Under the pieces are notes generated by a model. It was not told the DNA's origin, did not search any database, and saw only the letters and a list, made by a program, of their open reading frames with translations. Shown one piece after another: positions 23,884 to 35,571 of a stretch of 64,000 nucleotides of DNA. How positions within the stretch are numbered: the first letter of the stretch is position 1; each line of letters starts with the position of its first letter. The stretch lies in contig JAIXMR010000110.1 in assembly GCA_025677835.1 (NCBI GenBank), positions 1 to 64,000 on the forward strand, written 5' to 3'. The position numbers and the translations under genes were made by a program. This DNA is from Sporodiniella umbellata (Eukaryota; Mucoromycota; Mucoromycetes; Mucorales; Rhizopodaceae).

Positions 23884-24715
23884 ATGTTGGCCAAGACTAT
23901 TGGAATACTGCTCGCTCTTACCACAGCGACTCTTGCCTGCGAGATGGATTGTCGACGAGGCGTATCTGACAATTTTGCTACTTACTATACACCTGTTGTT
24001 CAAATGGCAGTTGATAGTCTGGAAACACGACTGGTCAGCTCTATGCAAAATGTAAAGCTTCCTGGAAAGATTGAAGTGCCCAGAAGCGAAGTTGTGGGGG
24101 GAATAGAAGCTGCTATACATACAAGTTTGCAAAGCTTTGTGAAAACAGCTACATCCAAGCCCAAGTTGGCTGAAGGCTTTTATCAGGTGATCTTTAACGA
24201 AGAACTTCCCTACAAGGGAGATTGCAATAATCCCAAAAGAGTAGACCGAAAGATGCCCCCGAAGGGAGAGAGTTGGACTTTGGACGAATGTAAGCTTTGA
24301 GTGTAGGCAAGCTGGGATGGTGTCTAATTGTTCTTTAGGTGAACGAATGGATTATCGTTGTGGCAACCCCCCTTCGATTTGTCACTTTTTAGATGAGGTC
24401 AAAGGTCGCTGTGTTGGCCGCATGCGCAAACAGCTGAGTGGCTATGCTTCACCCGAGAATGGTGACTTGACAAAAAGCTTGGTCAAAGATACCCGTAGAT
24501 CTATTTATAATACCTTGGCCAATAATGGTGTAGGGCAGTTGAGTGAAGACAAGTCGGTGGAAGCCTATGTGGCTAAACTTGTCAGTGCTATTGTAAGTAC
24601 ACTAGACAAATGGGTCGCTCACGATGTATCCAATCTGTGCGATACCCCTGATCAAGAAAAAGCCTGTAACGAATGGGACCACGATATCAAATTGGAAATT
24701 TTGAAGTGGCCTTAA
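23884..24715 (+). CDS. Secreted cysteine-containing protein of unknown function
   Basis: Exons 23884-24289 and 24339-24715 give 260 residues. The splice restores TLDECERMDYRCG across the junction. Residues 1-18 form a classic signal peptide (basic Lys4, hydrophobic core, small residues before Cys19). The mature part has nine Cys, no transmembrane segment and no GPI-like tail, so export is expected, with disulphides. I recognise no catalytic motif. The odd Cys number leaves one unpaired or makes a dimer possible. Base use is GC-richer than the flanks, as in well-expressed genes here. Possible roles such as a wall or effector protein are speculation. Confidence 0.75.
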
Positions 24716-24875
24716 ATAAACATCTTCTAGACTAATATACAAACGCAATCGCAAAACAGTAAAAGGCTGGATAGGTTTTGGGGGCATAAGAACGATTGAT
24801 TCAAACTATCGTTTTGTTCAATTCTTTTATTTCCTTTTCATGTTAGAATAAAGACAAGGGGGGGTATTGGATGGT

Positions 24876-25489
24876 TTATTTGGAAACTAGAAAAAGCTTT
24901 TAGTATTCGTCTCATGAAAAAAAAATAAAGTCACTTTACCGCCAATAACGCCACAAGCCAAACGATCACCAGCGTTACCAGTGGTGGCAGACAATTCGTG
25001 TCCACCAAGACCAAGGTCATCTTCAGCAGCATGGATGACAACGGTGCGGCTAGTAGTTTGCTATTAAATTTATGCTTTTTCTTCTTTTGTTTTTCTATTC
25101 TTTACCCAATGATTGAGTGGGGACCAATCAACTTGAGTTGAGAGTCTTCAATCTTCAAGGTAGCTTCACCAGAGGCACTGGCGGTGATGTTGCCCAAATC
25201 ACCGGCGTGGCGAGTTTCAGCTTCAGGAGCACCGTGGGTCTTACCATGAGGGTTGTAGTGAGGACCAGCAGAGATACAACCTGAATTTACGTGAGAATTT
25301 GCGCGTCTTTGGTTTTAAAGCTTTACCGTTGGTGTTGTCACCAAATTCGTGGATGTGGAAACCGTGCTTTCCTTCAGTCAAACCATTGAACTTGGCTTCA
25401 ACAAGAACAGCATCATTTTCAGTGGCTTGAGTGAAGGTAACAGTACCAGAAACCTTTTCTCCTTTAAGAACAGCGACAGCGTTAACCAT
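24876..25489 (-). CDS. SOD1: Cu/Zn superoxide dismutase
   Basis: Cytosolic enzyme that dismutates superoxide. Exons on the minus strand: 25327-25489, 25106-25280, 24940-25049 and 24876-24886. The last exon is only 11 nt and supplies VSK and the stop, giving the standard C-terminus CGVIGVSK; reading on into the intron would not. The total is 152 residues, normal for SOD1. Metal ligands are visible in [21 protein letters not shown] and RHAGDLGN, and the active-site Arg lies in ACGV-proximal [12 protein letters not shown]. The start [10 protein letters not shown] is standard. Confidence 0.93.
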
Positions 25490-25801
25490 TTTTATTATTT
25501 AATATTATTTAAAAAAAAAAAAAGAAAAGAAAAATCGTAGACTGTGTTAAACTTTTTTTTATTTTATATGCGTTTGTTACTCGGAGCTGTGTTTTTTTTT
25601 TCTCTTCGCGTCATGATGTTTAGTAATAGAGCGATCTGGCCAATTGAGAAAAGGCGTGTATTGAAAAACGATCACTGTACGGCGGGAAATTTAACCGGTA
25701 TTTTTTTTCTGAAATCATATGAACGCTTCTTTTTCTCTTAAATGATGAGCTCAAGTACACAAAAGAAAATGTTAAGAGGTGCAATGTGTATTTGAATTAT
25801 T
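25490..25801. other. Intergenic between SOD1 and the Nab3-like gene
   Basis: About 310 bases, the SOD1 promoter side and the 3' flank of the Nab3-like gene. T- and A-rich; nothing recognised. Confidence 0.5.
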
Positions 25802-27734
25802 TTAATATCTAGCTGTGGTAGTAAGATTGTACGGGCTAGAATTTGAAAGAGAAGAGGGGTCGGCATTTGAAGTGGGGGCAACAGTAGCAGCTCGTGTCTG
25901 ATTAGGTGAGGGTTGGGAGTTCGTCTGGTAACTGGCAAGGATATTTCTTATTGAGTTTTCATTGAATACGTTATTATTATTATGATTAGAAGACTGGCTT
26001 GATACGAGTTGTCCTAAAACGGGATAGCCGTTCATTGCAGTACTCAGTAACTGTGCAATGTTAGGTTGGACTGCTGCTGGTGCGTTTGGCGAGACAGAAG
26101 CGTTAGGGTGAATAGGTTGAGGTGAGGAGTAGCTGTTGTTGTAGTTGTTGTTATGTAGTGTATGGCTCTGAGGCTGACTGGTAGCAGCAAGTCCAGTCAT
26201 AAGTGTAGCTAGCAATTGAGATACACTCGGCTGTTGTTGTTGTATCGGTTGTGATTGCTGCGACTGTGGTGGTTGCTGGTATTGTTGGTATTGTTGGTAG
26301 TGCTGTTGCTGCTGTTGTTGTTGTTGTTGTGGCTGTTGATGCATGTATTGTTGGTTTGGTGCCTGAGTAGGATATTGCATGGGAGGGGACTGTTGGTATT
26401 GTCTTACAGGACTGGGTTTAGTTTGCAATACGTTATATAAGGCGGCAAGGGTATTAGAATCTAAGGAGGTGGTTAAAGGCTGCATAGTTGGCACTTGGGC
26501 AGAAATAGCGGTTGCATAATAAGAGTTAGCAGAAGAGACTGGAGTTTCCTTTGTGAACTCAAAAGCAGAGCGAGGTAAAGATTGCAAGACAATTTCAGCA
26601 GCTTGCCCGCACAGTATACTATCGTATTCTGATGGAATGGGTTAGTAAATCTTTTTTTGGCTTTGTGTGTGTGTTTTTTTCAGCTTTTTTTTTTTACCGT
26701 CAAAGCGAGCACCTTGTCCAGAAGCATTGGCAGAGAACACTTGTAAACAAATCTCTTTTCGATTCTCAAGATCACGATTTATTGTAACCACAGCCTTTAC
26801 ACCTTCTCTTACCATATTTTTTAACAAAGAATCTCTGGTGTTTGGGTACTGTAAAGTAACCGTACCAACAGAAATATTTTTCTTTTTGAATTCATTTTCA
26901 ACATGTGAAATAAAAGGTTTGGATACATTGTTCCAGGCAATAATCTTAACCATTGGAACATTCATTTCAGGTCGCTGAGGGTCATATTCAGCTTCTTCAA
27001 TCTTAGGGGGTCTTTGGCGAGTTTCTGTCTTTCTTTGATAGTCCTCATTTCTTCGCTGATGCTTACCGTTTGGTTTACTTACTGTAGCCCCAAACCTGCG
27101 TTGACGCTGTTTGTCATCGTCGCGAGCAAAATAAGGTTTTGTATGACACACCTCTAAGTCTATTCGTAACATGTTAGTTTTATTCAGCATAAAAAAAAAA
27201 AAAAAAAAAAAAAAACCAATTACCTAAGAAAACTCCTTTAAATTTTTTCCCATTCTCACATTTCACAGCGTTAGCACAAGCCGAGGGATTATCAAACTGA
27301 ACAAACCCAAATGCCTGTTTAAAGACAACCTCCAGTACTTCACCATAAGTACTAAAGTACTCCATTACTTCTTCTTTACCAACTTGGTTAGGCAGTTGAC
27401 GAATGAGCATACGAGACTCAGGGGAAACACCACTCCAATTAATACTTTTCTTTGACAGTATATGATTGGGTTCATTCGTAGTTAATCTTTTTTTTACTAC
27501 GGCTCCTGTGGCTGCTTGATGATCACCATCATCATCAAGCTTGCGTTTACTACTAAGTAAGGAATACTCATCAAACTCATCCAACTCCCCTTTAACCTGG
27601 GCGTCTTGTCGTTGGTATGGTTTTTGTTCTTGTTCTTGCGGCTCCTCCTTAGAGTTCAATAGCTTATTATTATCATTGGCAAATAGTGCCGAGAAAAAGT
27701 CATCTACAACGGTTGGCTTATTGTTGTCTGTCAT
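25802..27734 (-). CDS. Nab3-like RNA-binding protein: RRM, anticodon-binding-like domain, Q/N/P-rich tail
   Basis: Nuclear RNA-binding protein; Nab3 works with Nrd1 and Sen1 in termination of non-coding transcripts. Three exons on the minus strand, start ATG 27734. The acidic N-terminus (about 90 residues) leads to an RRM with MLIRQLPNQVGKEEVMEYF and the RNP1-like AFGFVQFDNP, very close to the Nab3 RRM (AFGFIQFDNP). The first intron has a 22-base T tract. Exon 2 carries a basic Arg-rich linker and a second fold (VPMVKIIAWNNVSKPFISHV ... VKAVVTINRDLENRKEICLQVF) that resembles the anticodon-binding-like domain of NCOA5 and Nab3 relatives. Exon 3 is rich in Gln, Asn and Pro with a 10-12 Gln stretch and is probably self-associating, as the yeast Nab3 tail is. 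Confidence 0.78.
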
Positions 27735-28576
27735 GGTCAAATTAGGGTAAGCGTACAGATGTTGTAATATTTTGATGTGGGTTTTGTGGTTAAGCAGAAA
27801 TTGAAAGGAGTTGTATAAGCTAATTAACACTTTGGGGATCTTTCTATTTTTTTTTTGATTTGGGGAAGAAAAAAATTTTTTTTTGAAGTAGGATTGTCTT
27901 TGGTAAGTATGTAAAATATGGATGGATAATATATATTTGGAGGTATATATTAACGTAGGCTTTCTAAAGACTATAACGATAACACTCTCTCTTGATTCTT
28001 TCGAAGAAAAAGAAAAAAAAAATTTGGGAAGAAAAAGATTTTAAACAGGCTCTGTTAAATGTCGAGATGACGCAGAATATAAGTTATCGGAGATTTGATC
28101 TTCTGAGTCTTATACCCAATAGAATTCTTTTTTCAATCACCAATCAAGTATCGGTTCCAAACAAATATGGACGCCAATATATCCGAAAAGATTCCTTCAA
28201 GTGTATTAGGGGCTCAACAAATGGCTACTGTTATTATACCGACAAGATACTAAAAGAACATTGATGGTTGATAAGACCTCGTGATATAGTGTGGTTAACG
28301 CTTTTATTGTTAAGAGCTTTTTTTAGTAGACCAATCTTAAAGCGATGTACAAAAAAGGCGCAAGAACAGTGTACACCTAGCTAGTATCTAACAAGCTACG
28401 CTCAAATACAAAGAAATGGAGCCTTTGAGAAGAGCTGCAGAATAGTTACCTTCGTATTCTTTTTTGACAACAAGTAGTCTATTTGTCTTCTTCCTACTGC
28501 AATATCTACTTGGTTAAAAATGGTCAAGCACTGTATAGCAACAAACTCGCTACACCAAAACAAAAGCCAAAGTTAG

Positions 28577-28584
28577 TATAAATA
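28577..28584 (+). promoter_or_regulatory. TATA-like box before the small Cys-rich frame
   Basis: TATAAATA ending 33 bases before the ATG at 28618. In AT-rich DNA such a match can occur by chance, so it only weakly supports the small gene. Confidence 0.3.
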
Positions 28585-28617
28585 TAGCAGTTTTAAAGCT
28601 CTATTTTTATCTGACTT

Positions 28618-28773
28618 ATGGAATGCGCTGATAAACATTGCCTGGGCTATGAGCTTGTACATTTGAACCATGGACAGTGTTATCCTTCAGTTTGCTCTCA
28701 TTTTTTGACTTGTCGTTCGTCTATAGATCAAATATTTTGGCATGAATGCGATAGCCTAGAAGTATGTTTATAG
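28618..28773 (+). CDS. Candidate 51-residue Cys/His-rich small protein
   Basis: Open frame from ATG 28618 to TAG at 28771. It encodes seven Cys (positions 3, 8, 21, 26, 32, 44, 50) and four His, with C-x4-C twice, and no hydrophobic signal. A TATAAATA box precedes it. An alternative reading uses GTATGT at the frame's end as a donor and AG near 28805 as an acceptor, adding a hydrophobic tail of about 39 residues to a TAG near 28927. I recognise no family. The Cys density is far above what AT-rich random DNA would give, but there is no other proof of expression. Confidence 0.35.
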   Translation: MECADKHCLGYELVHLNHGQCYPSVCSHFLTCRSSIDQIFWHECDSLEVCL

Positions 28774-30073
28774 TAAACCACAACGAATTGCTGTAATACA
28801 GTTGCATACAACCAGCTGGGGGCTTTGTAGGAGCATATTAGTTTTTATTTCAATAATGCCACTTCTAATATTTATTACTCACTATAAAATGACTTTGACA
28901 TCGTTACTGTCACTGTTGTTGTAGTAGTTTTTTATTTATTTTTGTACTCTCCCCACTTTTAGTATACAATGAAATACTCAAGAGCTAAGCCAAGTATAAT
29001 TTTTCGAGGCTGCTATAATTAGGCGTCTTATTAAAGTTTTAAAATTAAGTTAGGTGAGCGTTTTCAAGTATCACAATGTTGGTCATTACTTGACTATATC
29101 AGGCTATTCAAAAATCAGAAAGCAGTAACCAAAATACTCTAAATCATTTTCTCTTTCATTAGTTTGAGAAAGCTGTCGTATATCAGACCCTCTTCTTATG
29201 ATTAAAAAAAGTTTATGATTTTCATATACCCATTTTGATTTTCATTCAAACTACACAAGTCAAATGCGCAGACATGAGACCTTGGGTGATATCTCATACT
29301 ATTCTGTTGTTGTTATTACGAAAAAAAAAAAAAAAAAAAAAAAAACAATGAATATGGTTTGCTACTTTCCATGATTAAATTATAAACATGGCATGGCTTT
29401 TTACTTTTTGAGGATTTATATCTGAATTTTTTTTTTGGCCTGTTAAATTTAAGTATTTGTAATACATAAGCAACTGGTTCAGATATATGCATCTTCGTAA
29501 TACTACTTTGATTTTTATGTTGATCGTCTATTTATTTTAGCATCTAGTGCTAAAAATCATAAATTTTCTTGTATTGGAGATTATTTACTATTAAACGCTT
29601 CTGGTTGGCGACTAGTTCTTTGAAGGCATTCAAGAAGCCACTTTTGCAAAGACAAGGCTCTCAATATTGGTTAGGAAACGTTTTGTCTTTGGTAATAAGT
29701 AATTTGTGTCAAAGTTCTCGAAAAAGCCACTCCTATATCACGGACAAAATCTCAATCGAGTTTAGTAATATTTGCAATTGTTCAAGCTTAAGTATATTGA
29801 TGGGGTGCCAGAAACTTCTTAAATATTGACATATATCAAAACAGTTGAGCAGTTTTTCTTGCTCTCTTTTTTTAAACCTCTACAGTAGTATTAGTAGCCT
29901 AAGATCGCAAACGCCAAACTATCATCAAATGCGTCAGTATTTTTATACTTGAACTCTGAATATAAAAGTTTATTTTTAGCGTCACGAAAAGAAATATGGC
30001 TTGAAAGACACTGGTTTCGAGAAGCCTTTCTTTTATTTTTATTTTTCCTTGGCCAGGTGTCTTTATTTAATTC

Positions 30074-32898
30074 ATGACAAGAGCTGTCTCACAGGGTACT
30101 GACAAATATATAGGTAAAGTAATTGAAAAAAGCATTAAATGAAGAGTCTTAGTAGAACAAATGCCAACTTGGAATTCCTATAAAAACATATAGATTACGA
30201 CCTTTTTTTGGCCGAGAATTTCAAACCAGAAAGCTATGTGGATACCGTGGTTCAAACAGCAGAACATGAAAAAGATGAAGAGGAAATCAGTACGGCTTTT
30301 TCAAAGTTGACATTTGGCATTGACATGTTAAACAAACAGATTCAGGAACAAGTAAAAAACAAACGATGTCAAAATTGAAACCGACACTAATTTGAGTACT
30401 CTTCTTTTAGGTCAATACCAATTATGAAACTCTGTTGAAGCAATCAACTGGGATGAAAGACATGGAAAAGGTTGTTGACGCTATAGAGTTTGATGTTGAT
30501 CAGCTACACGACTCTCTTCAAAGGTGAAGAAATAAGAAACAGCCTTTAGAAGAAGAATAAAAGTGTTAATATATAACTGTAGTATAGCAATTAAAATCGT
30601 AGATCCGTATCAAAACTTGTCTCAATATGCAAGACAGTTTGAAAACTTACAAGCAACTTGCGATTTGTTACGAAAGTTACATCGATTCATTGTTCTCAAA
30701 CATCGACTTGAAACTCAACTACTATCCACCTCTTCAGCCGATCATATTTCCACAGCCGCATTGATTCTATACGAACTGGAAACCGTCATCAAAGAATGCG
30801 ATTTTGATGGGATAGATATCGTAGCTCTCGCGTTGCCTGAGATAGGCGAGTCTAGGGATCGTATCGAGCAAGAAGCAAACAACTTGCTTAGAGAAGGAAT
30901 CGAAAGTCAAAACCAGTCAAAAATGGCAGCAGGCCTGCAGGTATTTTACAATATAAAGGAAATGGGTCAAAAACTGCAGCAAATCGTTGAAGAAATGTTG
31001 GATAACTTGATTCAAGAAATCAGACAGGTAGTAAATGTCCAGTCTCTACAAAAAGCCATTGGAGGGAATGCATCAAAAAACACATCTCAATGGACAACTC
31101 TTTTATGGGAGCGTATGGGAGCGCTTATGAAGAGCATGGGCGATTACTGTATTAAGATTTATAGCCTCGAGAAAGTTTTAGAAATCAAAAAAGACCCTTT
31201 GACACAAGTCTCGTTTCTCGAAGAGGTTGCTAAGGTTTGACATAGCTTTGCTTGTCCGCACAGAGATGTGACTAACAAACTATTCTAAAGGTACTCGATG
31301 CTAGCAGTCTCATTAGCCACTTTTGGCAAGTACTGTCAGCCAACTTTGAGAAAGAGTTAAAGCAGGCTGTGCGAGCGTCAACGTTTGTCCATACTATTTT
31401 TGTTGGTGACTATCCTAAGCTACTAAAGTTTTTGCACGAATTTTTTTCTCGACTTGCTTTAAGCAACGGTACACCACTTTCAGATTATCTACAAACACCT
31501 GAATACGTTATTATGTTGCGTAGTTTTCACGCATTTCAGACTGGCTTTGTAACAAAGTCACGGCAGAAAATGTTTGATGCAGTCAACACGGCATTTCCCG
31601 CCTATGGGGCCCTAACTAGATCCCCGCCTACTCGAAGCAACTCTATTAACGTGGTTAGAGTTATTGGGCAGTAAGTTTACAATTTTTTTTGTACAAACGC
31701 ATTAAACTAAAAACGTTGCAAACTGTAGTGAACTTGAAATAGCATCGATAGAACCTCAATTGGCTCAAGAGGTTGCCAAGAACGCTACAAAAGCTTTAAG
31801 TTCCTTTTGTGGAAAATGCGAGAATTTGGTATTTTACACAAATACACAAAAAAAAAAAAGTATCTGACATATTGTTATGTAGCTTCCTTCTAATGAGCAA
31901 CCTATTTATTCTAATGGGGCTAACTCTGTAGTAACAAACTACCTAAACATTAATATAGAGACAGCAGATGTTCTCTATTATATACATCAATCTATGTGGA
32001 AAGTCTTGGAAGAATACTCTGAAAAAATCACGGATATCGTGATTGGGGAGGTTCAAGTAAGTGTATTTTCTTTATTCTAAAAAGAAGCACTAAGTGTTTA
32101 AATCAACAGAACTGTCATACTTTGATGCAAAAAATCGGGACAAATCTAGTGAATTTGATAAAGAAAGACTCCGAGCAGGTTTTGTTGAAGATGCATCAGG
32201 AAAGCTTCTCAGGACAGCTACGACGAAGCTTCGAACCCAACGACGAAAAGAGCAACTATATGAAAGAGCTTGCAAATCGTGTTCGATACTACCATACGCA
32301 GATCCTTCAGCACTTTTCGTGCGGTGAAGAGCCAAAGATATGGTAAAGAATAAATCATATATTAGGAACACAACATGTTAACAACACAAAAAGGGTAAAA
32401 GCTATCGGTCAACATATACTCCAAGTTTTCGTATTTCAAGCCAGTCTCATCCGTCCGTTAAGCGAAGCGGGGAAACTGAAATTGGCTGGCGATATGGCTG
32501 AACTTGAATTTACCATCAGTCAGTTTGTCAGTGAATACAGCGTCAAAATGGAACAACTGGGAGCCGCTTATAAAGCATTGAGGACATTTCGGCCTCTACT
32601 ATTTTTAGATTCTGCGCAACTTACGGCTGCTCACCACACAGCGGACTTATCAAAGCTAGTTTTGATTCATCACCTCATTGTCCGTTCCCACTCCGGCAAT
32701 AAGGGCCTACCTCTTCCTAATACAGTATACGATCTATCAAGACATGACTATATGAAATGGATGGACAGTCAAACAGAGAAAGAAGCTGTACAGCTTGCAC
32801 TGGACGCTATTACTAAAGGAAATAGATCAGCTTTAAACGACCTTCAAGATATACCTGAATTTAAACTGATTATAGAACTAGCCTCGGAAGAACAGTGA
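30074..32898 (+). CDS. COG5: Conserved oligomeric Golgi complex subunit 5
   Basis: Lobe B subunit of the COG tether that guides retrograde vesicles within the Golgi. Exon 1 is 30074-30113; the intron ends at 30193 and the join gives DKYIDYDLFLAENF. Further exons give QIQEQVNTNYETLLKQSTGM, IVDPYQNLSQYARQFENLQ with ATCDLLRKLHRF, then GLQVFYNIKEMGQKLQ, matching the COG5 N-terminal domain (VCDLLRR, ALQVFYNL). The last exon has VFVFQASLIRPLSEAGKLKL, the conserved COG5 C-terminal helix pair. About seven short introns, one (near 31845) with a 12-base A run. The total is near 760 residues, normal for fungi. Confidence 0.87.
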
Positions 32899-33312
32899 AA
32901 AATATATTTTTTTGGGGTACAGTGCACTTTGTTAATTATTTATACTAAAAAAAAATCTCTCCATCTTTCACTGTTTCTTTTTCCTTTTTCTTATTTTATT
33001 TCGCTAAACAAATGCGAACTTTTGTATACAATAGGCTGTGCCAATTCATGCAGGCCCGATTTCGAAAGGTCAATCCCGAATGGCCCTAATTAACGAACTC
33101 CTTCCGTGTTACCTTGAGTGATACAGTTTATTGACAAGTAGTCAGATGCGGTTTCCTTCCTTTTTTCTTCCTTATATTTGTGTTTTTGCTCCGAGTTACT
33201 GTCTGTATTTATTCATTGTTTTCTTTTTAACGTCTTGACTGGATTTAATACACATACGCACGTACACGCACACACACATTCACACATTCACACACATATG
33301 TATATATATATA
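32899..33312. other. Intergenic; CA/TA-rich promoter of the DHHC gene
   Basis: A pyrimidine-rich stretch, a 26-codon frame at 33011 (not called) and a CA/TA repeat at 33260-33312 that runs right up to the DHHC start codon. Confidence 0.5.
33260..33312. repeat. CA/TA dinucleotide-rich tract
   Basis: Imperfect CA repeats pass into TATATATA immediately before ATG 33313. Length changes here would alter the 5' leader or core promoter of the palmitoyltransferase gene. Confidence 0.75.
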
Positions 33313-34457
33313 ATGAACATACTATCAGCACTGAGAGGGCCTGTAGTTGTTATTGCTGTTGCTTTGATGATTGCCTTTTTTGCTTATACTTCACAAATAT
33401 TTGTAATTTGGCCCTACCTCATAGCAGTTTTTAATTTAACCCAAACAGTATTAATACTACTGCCGCTCAACTTCTTTATTATTTTGACATATGTTCATTA
33501 TTTTCTTACGTGTTTTACAAATCCCGGATCAGTTCCTATACGTTACGTAAATTGAAGCACACCTAATCAAAAACCAAAAAAAATTAAATCTGCCTTTTTT
33601 CCCCTAGAGGCAAAGACAACAAGCCTATGTCGAAGTAAAAAAGTCAACATGTATGCCTAGGTTCTGTAAATCTTGCGACAACTACAAGCCGCCCAGAGCC
33701 CACCACTGTTCAAAATGCAAGCGATGTGTCCTGAAAATGGATCACCATTGCCCTTGGATAAATAATTGTGTAGGATACTTCAACTACTGTCACTTTATTC
33801 GATTTGTTGTTTGTGTGAACACTTCCTGCATTTATATCTTTGTTTTACTTTGCTGCAGATTGAATCAAGTTATAAAGAATTTGCATAAAGTAAGGGGACT
33901 TTTTTTTATTATTGACTTATTAGTGTTTATTTACATGTATATATCTACATATAAAGGTTCGTCCGTATTCTATTGAAATTGGATTCCTTTCCGTTAATTT
34001 TATCTGCCTTGCCGTTGTCATAGCAATAGTCAGTAGATTAAATTTTTATCATTTCTACTACATTGCTACCAACACAACTACTATTGAATGGTTTGAAAAG
34101 GGAAGGTCGTTGATATTTAAAGGCAATGGTTACGTACGCGACGTTAAAAGACCGTACCATCAGGGTCTATACCAAAACGTATATACTGTTTTGGGAAGCC
34201 CTATATTCTGGCTACTGCCTAGAGCTATGCAAGGCACGGGTCTTAACTTTCCCATTAGTTTAAACCTCTCAGATCACGAAGAGGGAGTTCTAGCGGAAAA
34301 GTCGCTCTCTTCTGCTTCTCCATTGGCTCGACCCCAGTCTGCAGAAACCTTTTGCTCAATAAACAATACTGAACCACTGGAAAAAGATGACACTCAAATT
34401 CCTGATAGGCCAACCTCGTTTTCAACATTTGTGTCAAATACCACAACGTTAGCGTAA
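33313..34457 (+). CDS. DHHC-type protein S-palmitoyltransferase (Pfa4-like)
   Basis: Integral ER/Golgi enzyme that attaches palmitate to Cys of client proteins; yeast Pfa4 acts on chitin synthase Chs3. ATG 33313 starts two N-terminal transmembrane helices. The zinc-binding CRD reads [20 protein letters not shown] and then [20 protein letters not shown], with the catalytic DHHC intact. Two more helices and the TTxE motif ([10 protein letters not shown]) follow after introns near 33545, 33890 and 33955. The C-terminal 70 residues are Ser/Thr-rich. Domain order and length (about 350) fit Pfa4/ZDHHC6-type enzymes; the exact orthologue is not certain. Confidence 0.87.
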
Positions 34458-34653
34458 TAGTGTGGTATTTTGATGATCCATAATAAAACTGGTATGATTT
34501 TAAAGGTTTTTTTTTCCTAAATATTTTTTCAACTCTGTAACAAAAAAAAAAAAACTTCCCGAACGCGATATAAAACGCTCGCCTTTTTCAAGTTATTTGA
34601 ATGCCTTTTTCCCCTTTTCCTCTATTTATTTAATTTATTACTGTTAACTTATT

Positions 34654-35352
34654 ATGGAATCCACTGTAACAAGAAACTCACGTCAAAGACGAACAACAGT
34701 ACAGGAAACAGCACATCAGGCCTATATTGTGCAACAACAGTCAGTGACTGAACGATCGGATTTACTTTCGCCTGTTAAACCTGTCTATAGGTTGACATGT
34801 AAACATTGTCACACGATTGTTTGCGCTCGAAGTATGAAGGCCATTTTGTTAGCAGATACCCGCATCGAATTATATAGTACAGATACGCCATCTCAGAGGT
34901 AGAGCAAATGAAAGCAATCTTTGGTTTTCAGATAGATATCCAAATATGTTCATACTAAAAAAAAAGGTTTATTTGTTATTTGTAGTATGTGTGTATTGGA
35001 TAAAGATTATTTGACACGGTCCTGTCATTGCAGAATACGTGATGTAGCATGCTTAAAATGGTAAAATAGCGAATATAAACACAGGATTTTTTTTGTTTCA
35101 TACATAAAAGAAGAAATAATAACAAAACATTAAAGTGGAAACGTTATTGGGTATCATGTCGTATCACCGTGCGTTGAATGTTTAGAAGCTTGTAATAATG
35201 GCCACTTTTGGATGTTTCATTCAAGTGTCTGCGACCCAACGGAAAGAAGAGATGGAAAAAAGAAAGTCTTATGGAGCACCTTACCGAGAGCCGAACTAGA
35301 CATTGAATTTTTAAGAGGCAACAAACTCCCTCATGATCAGCTTTGCAGATAA
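34654..35352 (+). CDS. FAM72 family protein
   Basis: Three exons, stop TAA at 35350. Exon 1 has LTCKHCHTIVCARSMKAILL and ADTRIELYSTD, exon 2 has RSCHCRIRDVACLKC, and exon 3 (from about 35131) continues GNVIGYHVVSPCVEC and NNGHFWMFHS. These match, in order, the conserved blocks of vertebrate FAM72A ([26 protein letters not shown]..., DIACLKCGN, GHFWMFHS). FAM72A binds uracil-DNA glycosylase UNG2 in animals. Paired CxxC motifs suggest zinc binding. The N-terminal 45 residues are unrelated and Gln/Thr-rich. The role in fungi is unknown to me. Confidence 0.85.
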
Positions 35353-35571
35353 AATAACATGGCTTTTGTATATGCCCCTCTTCAGGAACTTGCATTTTTT
35401 TTTTTACGCACTTTGCATGGCGTGTAACGTTTGATTTGAATGTATAGTGCACGTAGTATAAAGAGGGTTTAAGAGCAAAGAAATTGAAAAATTAAGACTC
35501 TTTCTTTCCCCTATTCCTAATTTCCGTCTTTCTTTCGCTCCTTTGGCTTTCCCCTTTCTTTTGTTTTAGAC

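Larger units (their letters stand above)
27735..30073. other. Intergenic; one small Cys-rich candidate frame inside
   Basis: About 2.3 kb of AT-rich DNA between the Nab3-like and COG5 genes. Apart from the 51-codon candidate at 28618 (listed separately) and a 25-base A run near 29320, nothing is recognised. A 90-codon frame at 27992 begins in an AAG/A run and looks accidental. Confidence 0.45.

Noticed and set aside
27992..28264. 90-codon open frame starting in a Lys-rich run
   Set aside because: The start lies in an A/AAG run and the rest has no recognisable pattern; likely accidental.
28337..28352. 16-base string TTAAAGCGATGTACAA shared with 57497-57512
   Set aside because: In 64 kb of AT-rich DNA one such match is expected by chance, and the flanks do not align.
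33011..33091. 26-codon frame ATG...WP-stop before the DHHC gene
   Set aside because: Composition looks coding-like, but it is too short and has no supporting signal.
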